DNA of 64,000 nucleotides. It comes from Aquabacterium parvum (GTDB lineage: Bacteria; Pseudomonadota; Gammaproteobacteria; Burkholderiales; Burkholderiaceae_C). The stretch lies in the NCBI RefSeq assembly GCF_001447195.1, contig NZ_LFRI01000341.1, positions 310,001 through 374,000 of the forward strand, written 5' to 3'. Every line of letters begins with the position of its first letter. The stretch's first letter is position 1. Below the pieces are notes generated by a model. It searched no databases and was not told where the DNA came from. It saw only the letters and a list, made by a program, of their open reading frames with translations. This document shows positions 47,848 to 55,674 of the stretch, one piece after another. The translations under genes and the position numbers were made by a program.

Positions 47848-48216
47848 ATGACACACCGCCCCGCGCACGAGACGAGCATGCAGACCCCATCATTGACCGC
47901 CCAACGCTGCAGCCACCAGACCGGCCCGGCCCTGACCGACGAACAAGCCGCCAGGCTGCTCGAGCAGCTCACCGCCTGGACCATCGAGCGCGAAGGCGAC
48001 GCCGTGGTCCTGACCCGCACCCACAGCTTCCCCGACTTTCACCGCACCATGGCCTTTGTCAACGCCGTCGCCTGGATCGCTCACGAGCAAGACCACCACC
48101 CCGACCTGCTCGTGGCCTACAGCCGCTGCACCGTGAACTGGTCGACCCACTCGGTCGGCGGCCTGTCGATCAACGACTTCATCTGCGCGGCCCGGGTCGA
48201 CGCCCTGCTCGCATGA
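47848..48216 (+). CDS. phhB: 4a-hydroxytetrahydrobiopterin dehydratase
   Basis: Pterin-4a-carbinolamine dehydratase recycles the pterin cofactor of phenylalanine hydroxylase. The protein of about 112-122 residues shows LTAQRCSHQTGPALTDEQAA, FPDFHRTMAFVNAVAWIAHE and the active-site pattern HHPDLLVAYSRCTVNWSTHS with GGLSINDFICAARVD. The start is ATG 47848 or ATG 47878. The stop overlaps the start of rsgA by four bases. Confidence 0.94.
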   Translation: MTHRPAHETSMQTPSLTAQRCSHQTGPALTDEQAARLLEQLTAWTIEREGDAVVLTRTHSFPDFHRTMAFVNAVAWIAHEQDHHPDLLVAYSRCTVNWSTHSVGGLSINDFICAARVDALLA

Positions 48217-49184
48217 AGCGCACACACGGCAGCAGCCGCCCCGCGCGCAGCAAGGACAAGGCCCCCAACACCGAAGGCACCGAAGGCGGCCTGGTCGTGG
48301 CCACCCACGGCCGCCACGTGGTCGTCGAGGACCCCGATGGCGAGCGCCTGATCTGCCACCCCCGTGGCAAAAAGAGCGAAGCCGTGGTCGGCGACCGCGT
48401 GCGCTGGCAACACATCGAAGGCGGCGACGAAGGCGTCATCGTCGCGGTCGACGAGCGCCGCAACCTGCTGTGGCGCCAGGATGAATGGCGCAGCAAGTCC
48501 TTCGCGGCCAACCTCGACCAGTTGCTGATGTGGATCGCGGTGGAGCCCGTCTTCAGCGAGATGCAGCTCACGCGGGCCCTGATTGCCGCCCGTTCGGCCG
48601 ACATCCCCGTGACCATCGTGCTCAACAAGGTGGACCTGCCCGGCGCAGACACCGCGCGCCAGCGCCTGGCGCCCTACCGAGCCATGGGCTACAACGTGGT
48701 CGAGCTGTCCCTCAAGGACAAGGGCCAAGGCGAAGGCGACGCCGCCCGCGAACAGGTGCTGCCCATGCTGCAAGGCAAAGCCTCGCTGGTGCTGGGCCCC
48801 TCGGGTGCCGGCAAGAGCACGCTCATCAACACCCTGCTGCCCGACGCCCGCGCCGAGGTCGGCGAGATCTCGCAAGCGCTCAACTCAGGCCGCCACACCA
48901 CCACCTCCAGCCTTTGGTACTGGCTCGACGACACGCGCACCAGCGCCGTCATCGACTCGCCAGGCTTTCAGGAATTCGGCCTGCACCACATCCCGCCGAC
49001 CGAGCTCGTGCGCCTGATGCCTGACCTGGCCGCCCACTTCGCCGACTGCCGCTTCCACAACTGCACGCACCGGCAAGAGCCCGGCTGCGCCGTGCGCGCA
49101 GCGGTCGAACGCGGCGAGGTCAGCCCCATCCGCCTGAGCCTGTACACCGACCTCTTCGAAGAACTGAGCCAGCCTCGCTGGTGA
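48213..49184 (+). CDS. rsgA: Ribosome small-subunit-dependent GTPase A
   Basis: RsgA is a circularly permuted GTPase acting in late 30S assembly. The 323-residue protein has an N-terminal OB fold, then the permuted G motifs: NKVD (G4) before the P-loop GPSGAGKST (G1) and DSPG (G3). It ends with the zinc-binding domain CRFHNCTHRQEPGC. Length fits the family; the N-terminal 20 residues are basic and low-complexity. It overlaps phhB by four bases. Confidence 0.97.
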   Translation: MKRTHGSSRPARSKDKAPNTEGTEGGLVVATHGRHVVVEDPDGERLICHPRGKKSEAVVGDRVRWQHIEGGDEGVIVAVDERRNLLWRQDEWRSKSFAANLDQLLMWIAVEPVFSEMQLTRALIAARSADIPVTIVLNKVDLPGADTARQRLAPYRAMGYNVVELSLKDKGQGEGDAAREQVLPMLQGKASLVLGPSGAGKSTLINTLLPDARAEVGEISQALNSGRHTTTSSLWYWLDDTRTSAVIDSPGFQEFGLHHIPPTELVRLMPDLAAHFADCRFHNCTHRQEPGCAVRAAVERGEVSPIRLSLYTDLFEELSQPRW

Positions 49185-49191
49185 CCGACGC

Positions 49192-49455
49192 ATGACCGAT
49201 CGCCTCTCAGCCCTGCCCGCCACGCTCGACGCCTTCCGCAGCGGGCAGCTGCCGCTCACCGAGCTGACCCGCACCTGGCGCGATGCCGCACAAGGCCACC
49301 AGCCCGCGCTGCCGCAGCGCTACCAGTACGTGCTCGAGCGCGTGCTCAACCAACTCGAAAGCGCCGCCCTGTTCACGGAAGAAAGCTGCTCGTTCAGCCA
49401 GGGTGACATGGTCGACGCCCTGAGCGACTGGCTGACGCGCGCCCGCGCGCTCTGA
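49192..49455 (+). CDS. Small conserved-looking helical protein
   Basis: An 87-residue, fully helical soluble protein (LPATLDAFRSGQLPLTELTR, ALPQRYQYVLERVLNQLESA, FSQGDMVDALSDWLTRARAL). I do not recognise it. It starts seven bases after rsgA, so it is probably cotranscribed. No signal peptide, cysteine motif or DNA-binding motif is seen. Confidence 0.72.
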   Translation: MTDRLSALPATLDAFRSGQLPLTELTRTWRDAAQGHQPALPQRYQYVLERVLNQLESAALFTEESCSFSQGDMVDALSDWLTRARAL

Positions 49456-49470
49456 TCGTCACGCCGGGCG

Positions 49471-50463
49471 TCAACCCACCAGGTTGGCCAGCGACAGCAG
49501 CGCCAGCAGCAGCATCCACAGCACCACCGAGCGCCAGATCAGGCCCACCACGCTGCGCAGGTGCGCGAGCATCGGCGGCGAGCCCTGGGTGCTGCCCTGA
49601 GCCTCGATGACATCGGGTGAATCGCCCTGGCTCATGGTGCGGCTGACATCGGGCGAGCCCGACACCGGGGCCACTTGCCCGCCCAGGCGCACACCCAGCG
49701 CCCCCGAGGCAGAAGACAGGATCGCACCCTCATTGCGGCGCACCCACAAAGCGGCGTGGCGCCGCCAGGCGTCGATGGCGTCCTCGAAGTTGCCCACCAC
49801 CGCAAAACCAAAGGCCGTCATGCGCGCCGGCACGTGGTCCAGCCAGGTGAACAAGGTCTGAGACAGGTTCATCAGCCGGTCGTGCGTGGGCGTGCCCGTC
49901 ACGCGGCTGCGGTAGGCCCAGTAGCGGCTGGCGAACTCGGCGAGTCGGTAGAGCACCGCGCCAGCCGGCCCCAGGCCAACGGTCGACAGCGCCACGAACC
50001 AGAAAAACACACCGAAGACGTGGCGGTGGGCCGCCAGCAGCGAGTACTCCAGCACGTGGCGCAGGATCTCGGTGCGCGGCAACTCGCTGGCGTCCAGGTT
50101 CTGCCAATGCGCGAGCAGCTCGCGGGCACGGTCTTCACGGCCCGCCTCCAGCGCATCGCGGATGTCGGTGAAATGGTGACTGAACTGGCGGAAACCCAGT
50201 GTGAAATACAGCACCGCCACGTCGAAGATCAGCGACAGCACCGTGCTGTAGCGGTCGATGAAAAAGTAGCTCAGGGCCACCAGCGAGGCGGGCGCCAGCA
50301 CCGTGATGGCCCAAACCACGCGAGCGTGCACGTCGGCACCGGCGTCGAAATTGCGACCAGCCCAACGCACCCAGGCCGCCAGCGCGTGGTGGATGGGGTT
50401 GAGGTTGGACAAGGGCTTGAGCTGCTCCGCCAGCAAGGCGAAGAGCACGGCAAAAAAGCTCAT
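49471..50463 (-). CDS. CobD/CbiB-family membrane protein
   Basis: A 330-residue membrane protein resembling CobD/CbiB, which makes cobinamide-precursor amide bonds in cobalamin synthesis. Features are MSFFAVLFALLAEQLKPLSN, spans near residues 60-100 and 160-180, RVTGTPTHDRLMNLSQTLFT, WLDHVPARMTAFGFAVVGNF and EDAIDAWRRHAALW. No other cobalamin gene lies here; in many Burkholderiales this type sits alone and its role is unproven, so no symbol is given. ATG at 50463 begins the conserved part. It converges with the small helical gene. Confidence 0.85.
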   Translation of the reverse strand: MSFFAVLFALLAEQLKPLSNLNPIHHALAAWVRWAGRNFDAGADVHARVVWAITVLAPASLVALSYFFIDRYSTVLSLIFDVAVLYFTLGFRQFSHHFTDIRDALEAGREDRARELLAHWQNLDASELPRTEILRHVLEYSLLAAHRHVFGVFFWFVALSTVGLGPAGAVLYRLAEFASRYWAYRSRVTGTPTHDRLMNLSQTLFTWLDHVPARMTAFGFAVVGNFEDAIDAWRRHAALWVRRNEGAILSSASGALGVRLGGQVAPVSGSPDVSRTMSQGDSPDVIEAQGSTQGSPPMLAHLRSVVGLIWRSVVLWMLLLALLSLANLVG

Positions 50464-50540
50464 GCGCCGATGATAGCGGTGGTGCTGTGACCCAACCCGA
50501 TCAAATCCCGTGTAATTGCCCCCGGGGCGCCGTGCCGGGC

Positions 50541-51230
50541 TCAGGCCGAGAGGAAGCGGTATAAATTTCGCAACATCGCCGCTGTCGCACCCCATATGAA
50601 GTACTCCTTGTCGGGCTGCGGCGACCAGGGCATGGCAAAGAAGTCCAACTGCGTGCCCGACATGTCGAAGGCGCGGCGCTGGTGGTGGCGGGGGTCCATC
50701 AGGAAGTCCAGCGGCACCTCGAAGGCCTCGGCCACCTCGCCCGGGTCGGGCCGCATGATCAGGCCCTCGTGCTCACCCGCTTGCGGCGTGATCAGGCCCA
50801 CCACCGGCGTGACGATGAAGCCGGTGCCGGTCGTGTACGTGGGCAGGCTGCCCAGCACCTCGATGCGCTCGGGCTCCAGCCCCACCTCTTCGTGTGCTTC
50901 GCGCAGGGCTGCTGCCACCGGATTCAGGTCGGTGGGCTCCATGCGCCCCCCCGGGAAGCTGATCTGCCCAGCGTGTTTTTTCAGGTGTGCAGTGCGCTGG
51001 GTCAGCAGCACCGAAGCGCGTTCACGCATGACCAGCGGCACCAGCACCGCCGCCTGAACCGGGTCGGGCGCCCGATACCACTTCTCGACCTCGATGTCTG
51101 GCTGCCAGATCGGTGGTGACGCAAAGCGCGCGCTCAAAGCCTGACGCGAGAATCGATCAGGCGAGACGGGAGGCAGGTGAAGGTCGTGCCCGAGCAACTC
51201 GGCGGCACGCGGGTCGATGGTGAGGGCCAT
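50541..51230 (-). CDS. Nudix hydrolase, CoA pyrophosphatase-like
   Basis: A 229-residue Nudix protein. The Nudix box starts GGRMEPTDLNPVAAALREAH and continues EEVGLEPERI, preceded by LKKHAGQISFPGG, the pattern specific for CoA diphosphatases (NudL-type). It probably cleaves CoA or oxidised CoA to 3'-phosphoadenosine phosphate and phosphopantetheine. The C-terminal YFIWGATAAMLRNLYRFL also fits. It lies just after the terminator of the rplS operon and has its own start region. Confidence 0.93.
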   Translation of the reverse strand: MALTIDPRAAELLGHDLHLPPVSPDRFSRQALSARFASPPIWQPDIEVEKWYRAPDPVQAAVLVPLVMRERASVLLTQRTAHLKKHAGQISFPGGRMEPTDLNPVAAALREAHEEVGLEPERIEVLGSLPTYTTGTGFIVTPVVGLITPQAGEHEGLIMRPDPGEVAEAFEVPLDFLMDPRHHQRRAFDMSGTQLDFFAMPWSPQPDKEYFIWGATAAMLRNLYRFLSA

Positions 51231-51241
51231 GCGCCAATGAT

Positions 51242-51273
51242 AAAAGCCGCCGTCGCGTGAGCGAGGGCGGCTT
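51242..51273 (-). terminator. Terminator of the rpsP-rimM-trmD-rplS operon
   Basis: On the minus strand AAGCCGCCCTCGC, loop TCAC, GCGACGGCGGCTT forms a 13-base-pair stem with one mismatch, followed by TTTAT. It lies about 30 bases after the rplS stop. Confidence 0.88.
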
Positions 51274-51303
51274 GAGCAGTGATGACTGCGAAAGAGGACC
51301 AGC

Positions 51304-51660
51304 TTACGCGAGCTTCTCTTTGATGCGTGCCGACTTGCCCGAACGCTGGCGCAGGTAGTACAGCTTGGCGCGGCGGACGTCACCGCGGCGCTTGACTTCG
51401 ATCGAAGCGATCAGCGGGCTGTACAGCTGGAACGTGCGCTCCACGCCTTCGCCGCTGGAGATCTTGCGGACGATGAAGCTGGAGTTCAGGCCACGGTTGC
51501 GCTTGGCAATGACCACGCCTTCGTAGGCCTGGACACGCTTGCGGGTGCCTTCGACCACGTTGACGGACACGATCACGGTGTCGCCAGGGGCGAAAGAGGG
51601 AATGGTCTTGTTCAGACGAGCGATTTCTTCTTGCTCGAGCTGCTGGATGATGTTGGACAT
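51304..51660 (-). CDS. rplS: Ribosomal protein L19
   Basis: A 118-residue large-subunit protein at the 30S-50S interface. It reads [60 protein letters not shown] and ends with [20 protein letters not shown]. Length is normal. The ATG at 51660 follows GGAGCC. It is the last gene of the operon and is followed by a strong terminator. Confidence 0.98.
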   Translation of the reverse strand: MSNIIQQLEQEEIARLNKTIPSFAPGDTVIVSVNVVEGTRKRVQAYEGVVIAKRNRGLNSSFIVRKISSGEGVERTFQLYSPLIASIEVKRRGDVRRAKLYYLRQRSGKSARIKEKLA

Positions 51661-51770
51661 CAAAGGCTCCTTGATGATCATGCCCGCGCGTTGAAAAATT
51701 GGCGCCAAGTGCACGCCCCTTTGCAAGAGCGGCCCCAGCAAAGCCGGGCAGAGGATCGGAAAACCGCAGA

Positions 51771-52547
51771 TTATAGCGTCAAACTGCGGAGAAAGTCTTC
51801 ATCTTTTTTCGACAGCTCGCCACGCACCCTGGCCGCCTCGATCAGCTCTGGCCGGCGACGCGCGGTCAACGCCAGTTGCTGCTCGCGACGCCAGCGTGCG
51901 ATCTGCGCATGGTGGCCCGACATGAGCACCGGCGGCACGGCCTGATCGGCAGCGCCCTCGGCGCCCGGCAACACCTCGGGGCGGCTGTAATGCGGGCAGT
52001 CCAGCAGGCCATCCGAGAAGCTGTCCTGCTCGTGCGAGGCAGCGTCGTGCAACACGCCGGGCTGCAGGCGCGCCACCGCATCGATCAGCGTCAGCGCGGG
52101 CAACTCACCGCCCGAGAGCACGTAGTCACCCAGGCTGAGTTCTTCGTCCACGTGGGCATCGATGAAACGCTGGTCCACGCCTTCGTAGCGGCCGCACACC
52201 AGCACAGCGCCAGGGCTGGCGGCCAATTGCTGCACGCGCTTTTGCGTCAAGCGCGGCCCGGCCGGGCTGAACCAGATCACCGGCAGGCGCTCGCCACGCT
52301 GCTCGACCTGCTGCGCACGGATGGCGCCCAGGCAGCGCACCAGGGGCTCGACCAGCATCACCATGCCTGGTCCACCACCGAATGGCCGGTCATCGACCCG
52401 GCGGTAAACACCCTCGGCGTGATCGCGAAGTTGCCACAGGCGCAGGTCCACCTGGCCTGACTCGAAGGCGCGCCGCGCCACCCCGGCCTGCTGAAAGGGC
52501 ACGAACAACTCGGGAAACAGCGTGATGACGTCGAAGCGAACGGCCAT
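51771..52547 (-). CDS. trmD: tRNA (guanine37-N1)-methyltransferase
   Basis: TrmD methylates G37 next to the anticodon to prevent frameshifting. The 258-residue SPOUT protein starts [15 protein letters not shown], has [16 protein letters not shown], the knot segments [20 protein letters not shown] and [18 protein letters not shown], and a C-terminal domain with [23 protein letters not shown] at 52547 is used. It follows rimM by 55 bases. Confidence 0.98.
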   Translation of the reverse strand: MAVRFDVITLFPELFVPFQQAGVARRAFESGQVDLRLWQLRDHAEGVYRRVDDRPFGGGPGMVMLVEPLVRCLGAIRAQQVEQRGERLPVIWFSPAGPRLTQKRVQQLAASPGAVLVCGRYEGVDQRFIDAHVDEELSLGDYVLSGGELPALTLIDAVARLQPGVLHDAASHEQDSFSDGLLDCPHYSRPEVLPGAEGAADQAVPPVLMSGHHAQIARWRREQQLALTARRRPELIEAARVRGELSKKDEDFLRSLTL

Positions 52548-52602
52548 GGACAAACTCCCAAGCTCAGCGCAGCCCTTGGGCGCTGGTCACCCGTGCAGGT
52601 GA

Positions 52603-53271
52603 TCAGTAATCGAGGCCCCAATCGGCCACGATGAGCTTGTCGGCCAGGCTGACGCTCACGATGTAGGCCGACACGAAGGGGATCAGGCGCTCGGCAGGCT
52701 TGCCATCGGCGCCTTCGTGCTCGCAACGCAGCACGCTTTGGGGCCCGGTGTCGAGCAGGTCGATCACGCGGCCGAGGGACTCGCCTTGCGGGTTGCGCAC
52801 ATCCAGGCCAATCAGGTCGACCCAATAGAACTCACCCTCGTCGGGCGTGGGGAAGGCCGAGCGCGAAACAAAAACGCGAGCGCCCTTGAGCGCTTCGGCG
52901 GCGTTGCGGTCGACCAGGTCATCGGCGGTGACGACCACGACATCGCCCTGCTCGCGGGCCGTCTTGACCTGCAGGAAACGAGGGCGAGCCAGCTTGGCCG
53001 CGCCCGCGGAGGTCACGGCACCTGCGGCCTTCGTGGCCTGGGCAGCTGGTGAAGCACCGGGGCGAACCACAGCACCCGCGCTGGCTTCAGCGGGGCGCAG
53101 GAACCATTTCTTCGTGCAGAAGAGGGCCTGGGGGTCGGATGAAAAGGGCTGCACCTTGATGCCGCCCTTGACGCCCCAGGCGTCGACGACGCGCCCCACT
53201 TCCACCGCGTCTTCGGGCCAGACGACTCCGTCGTCCAGCACCAGCGGTGTGCTCGGGGCGCGATCCGTCAT
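52603..53271 (-). CDS. rimM: 16S rRNA processing protein RimM
   Basis: RimM helps 30S head assembly. The 222-residue protein has the N-terminal RimM domain (VEVGRVVDAWGVKGGIKVQP) and a C-terminal PRC barrel (GEFYWVDLIGLDVRNPQGES, LIPFVSAYIVSVSLADKLIV). It is longer than the usual 170-190 residues because an Ala/Gly-rich stretch (around residues 63-93, SAGAVVRPGASPAAQATKAA then GAVTSAG) is inserted in the N-terminal domain. rpsP ends ten bases upstream. Confidence 0.96.
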   Translation of the reverse strand: MTDRAPSTPLVLDDGVVWPEDAVEVGRVVDAWGVKGGIKVQPFSSDPQALFCTKKWFLRPAEASAGAVVRPGASPAAQATKAAGAVTSAGAAKLARPRFLQVKTAREQGDVVVVTADDLVDRNAAEALKGARVFVSRSAFPTPDEGEFYWVDLIGLDVRNPQGESLGRVIDLLDTGPQSVLRCEHEGADGKPAERLIPFVSAYIVSVSLADKLIVADWGLDY

Positions 53272-53281
53272 GCCTGATCGA

Positions 53282-53539
53282 TCAGGCGGCGGGCTGGGCC
53301 TTGCCGGCTTCGCGCAGCAGGCGGGTCACGGCGGCGGAGGGCTGAGCGCCGCTTTCCACCCAGTGGTTCACGCGGTCGAGCGACAGGCGCAGGGTTTCGG
53401 CCTTGCCGGAAGCCACGGGGTTGTAAAAGCCCACGCGCTCCAGGAAGCGACCGTCACGACGGTTCTTCTGTTCAGCAACGACGATGTTGTAGAAAGGGCG
53501 CTTCTTGGAGCCGCCACGTGCAAGTCGAATCACGACCAT
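53282..53539 (-). CDS. rpsP: Ribosomal protein S16
   Basis: An 85-residue small-subunit protein: [40 protein letters not shown] and [20 protein letters not shown] are standard S16 segments. It is the first gene of the rpsP-rimM-trmD-rplS operon. A perfect TATAAT lies about 220 bases upstream on the same strand. Confidence 0.98.
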   Translation of the reverse strand: MVVIRLARGGSKKRPFYNIVVAEQKNRRDGRFLERVGFYNPVASGKAETLRLSLDRVNHWVESGAQPSAAVTRLLREAGKAQPAA

Positions 53540-53854
53540 GGTGTGTCCTTCAGATCAGTTGGGCGGCCACCTCGCCCGGGAGACACTCGGGGATCGGCAG
53601 CCAAAGCCGGCACGCTGCAACCCTTCGACTCATCGGGGGGATCAGGCCTGCCGGCGGTTGATTTTTCGGCGGCACGATTAGATACGCGCAGGCCGGCTGC
53701 TGCGGCAAAAACAAGCCTTGCCAAGCATCAACCAGCCCAGCTCGGGCCGCAAAACCTCGGATTATAGTCTGACGACACGAGATTGCGCAAAAAACTGCAC
53801 CTCGCCCCCTGACAGCACCGACTCTCGACAGCTCGCTGCAAACACCTCCAGCCC
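53540..53854. other. Intergenic region holding the rpsP operon leader
   Basis: About 315 bases between divergent rpsP and the TM2-like gene. It contains a minus-strand promoter near 53761-53790, which would give rpsP a leader of about 215 bases. Short open frames here lack ribosome-binding sites. No clear promoter for the plus-strand gene was found. Confidence 0.5.
53761..53790 (-). promoter_or_regulatory. Sigma-70 promoter of the rpsP operon
   Basis: On the minus strand TTGCGC (53790-53785), 18 bases, TATAAT (53766-53761). The -10 box is a perfect match and the -35 box matches at four of six positions. Confidence 0.6.
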
Positions 53855-54325
53855 ATGGCGACCTCTCCCTCGACACGCGCGCCCCGCTCCAAGACCCTGG
53901 CCACCTGGCTGGCGCTGCTCGGCGGCCCCCTGGGCCTGCACCGCTTTTACCTGCACGGCCTGGGCGACCTGCTGGGCTGGCTGCTGCCCGTGCCCACGGC
54001 CATCGGGCTGTGGGGCCTCAACCGGGTGGCCGAGTTCGGCCAGGACGACCACTTGTCCTGGGCGCTGATCCCGGTGCTGGGCTTCACCGTGGCGGCCACC
54101 ATGCTGCAAGCCATCCTCTACGGGCTGACCCCGGACGAGCGCTGGAACGCCCGCCACAACCCCGGCACGCCTGCCTCGCAAGCGCCGCAAGCCGGGTGGC
54201 TGACGGTGATCGGCATCGCCCTGGCGCTGCTGATCGGCGCTGGCGTGCTGATGGCCACCATCGCCTTTTCCGGACAGCGTTACTTCGAACTCCAGATCGA
54301 GGAGGCGCGCAAACTCAGCCAGTGA
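53855..54325 (+). CDS. TM2-domain-like membrane protein
   Basis: A 156-residue membrane protein. Residues 14-55 (TLATWLALLGGPLGLHRFYL, HGLGDLLGWLLPVPTAIGLW) look like a TM2 domain, with the typical G-x-x-G-x-HRFYLG-like turn. Further hydrophobic spans occur near residues 70-90 and 112-135. The function is unknown. It stands between the divergent rpsP operon and a PurM-like gene that starts 53 bases later and may be cotranscribed. Confidence 0.8.
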   Translation: MATSPSTRAPRSKTLATWLALLGGPLGLHRFYLHGLGDLLGWLLPVPTAIGLWGLNRVAEFGQDDHLSWALIPVLGFTVAATMLQAILYGLTPDERWNARHNPGTPASQAPQAGWLTVIGIALALLIGAGVLMATIAFSGQRYFELQIEEARKLSQ

Positions 54326-54378
54326 GCCCTGGCCTGCACGATAATTACGGGTTTTCCGCTCCACGACGACGCCCGCCC

Positions 54379-55521
54379 ATGACCGCCGCCACGCCCCCGA
54401 ACCAGAACGCGCCCATCACGAATGCGCCCCTGACGTATGACCAGGCCGGCGTCAACTACGACCTGATCGACCCGCTGAAGGTGGCGGCACAGCGCGCAGC
54501 GGCAGCCACCGGCACCCACCTGGCCAGCCACGGCTTCAGCGAAGTGTTGGCCTCGCGTGGCGAGTCGGCTTACGTGGTTGACGTGGGCCCGATGTACCTG
54601 GCCTCCATCGTCGAGTGCCTGGGCACCAAGACCCTGGTGGCCGATGAGATGGCCACCCTGACGGGCAAAAGTTTCTACGACGGCATCGCGCAGGACACCA
54701 TCGCCATGGCGGTCAACGACCTGATCACCGTGGGCGCCACGCCCCTGGTGGTTCAGGCCTACTGGGCCGCTGGCGGCTCCGACTGGTTCGGCGACAAGGT
54801 GCGCGCCAACGCCCTGGTGGCCGGCTGGAAGAAGGCCTGCGAGGTCTGCAACGTGGCCTGGGGCGGCGGCGAGACCCCTGCCCTGGCCGGCATCGTGGCC
54901 GATGGCCGCGTGGACCTGGCCGCATCGTGCACCGGCATCATCAGCCCCAAGACCCGACTGTCGGTGGGCGACAAGCTGGGCGCGGGCGACGCCATCGTCT
55001 TCCTGGCCTCCAGCGGCATCCACGCCAACGGCCTGTCGCTGGCGCGCAAGCTGGCCGAGCGCCTGCCCCAGGGCTACCTGACCGACATCGGCAACGGGCA
55101 AAGCTACGGTGAGGCCCTGCTGGCGCCCACCACGCTGTACTCGCCGGTCACCGAGGCCATGGCCGCCGAGGGCATCATCCCGAACTACTGCGCCAACGTG
55201 ACGGGCCACGGCTGGCGCAAGCTGCTGCGCCACCCCAAGCAACTGACCTACCGCATCACCGCCGTGCCCCCGAAGACGCCGGTGCTGGCCTTCATGCAGA
55301 AGGAATGCGGCCTGGACGACCACGAGGCCTACGGCACGCTGAACATGGGTGCGGGCTTTGCGCTGTACGTGGCGGCCGAGCAGGCAGAGCGCGTGGTCGC
55401 GATCTCGAAGTCACTGGGCATCGACGCCTGGGTGGCCGGCCGCGTGGAAGACGGCCCCAAGCAGGTCGTCATCGAGCCGCTGGGTGTGACCTACGGCGCA
55501 GAGGAGCTGCAACTGCGCTGA
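54379..55521 (+). CDS. AIR-synthase-related (PurM-like) protein
   Basis: A 380-residue protein of the PurM/PurL/SelD superfamily. LTYDQAGVNYDLIDPLKVAA resembles the start of AIR synthase, and GIAQDTIAMAVNDLITVGAT, WGGGETPALAGI, GDAIVFLASSGIHANGLSLA, IIPNYCANVTGHGWRKLLRH and TLNMGAGFALYV are the matching superfamily segments. It differs from canonical PurM of about 350 residues: the DGVGTK nucleotide loop is replaced by ECLGTKTLVADEM. It is therefore best called AIR-synthase-related; the housekeeping purM may lie elsewhere. The purine role is inference. Confidence 0.85.
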   Translation: MTAATPPNQNAPITNAPLTYDQAGVNYDLIDPLKVAAQRAAAATGTHLASHGFSEVLASRGESAYVVDVGPMYLASIVECLGTKTLVADEMATLTGKSFYDGIAQDTIAMAVNDLITVGATPLVVQAYWAAGGSDWFGDKVRANALVAGWKKACEVCNVAWGGGETPALAGIVADGRVDLAASCTGIISPKTRLSVGDKLGAGDAIVFLASSGIHANGLSLARKLAERLPQGYLTDIGNGQSYGEALLAPTTLYSPVTEAMAAEGIIPNYCANVTGHGWRKLLRHPKQLTYRITAVPPKTPVLAFMQKECGLDDHEAYGTLNMGAGFALYVAAEQAERVVAISKSLGIDAWVAGRVEDGPKQVVIEPLGVTYGAEELQLR

Positions 55522-55551
55522 CGCCACCCGAGGGGCAACCCTCGGTGTGCA

Positions 55552-55578
55552 TTCAGTTTGCCCCTGAACCGCCGATAA
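55552..55578 (+). promoter_or_regulatory. Sigma-28 (FliA)-type promoter for chemoreceptor
   Basis: TTCAGTTT, 11 bases, GCCGATAA matches the flagellar sigma-28 consensus TAAAGTTT-N11-GCCGATAA at 14 of 16 positions. It is 97 bases before the chemoreceptor start at 55675. Confidence 0.8.
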
Positions 55579-55674
55579 GGCGCTCATCCGTGATGGATTT
55601 CACCGGCTTTGCTTCAGGCAAAAGGGTGACGATCCGTCGGGGAGAGCGCCTTTCGCATTTCCTGGGCAAACCAC

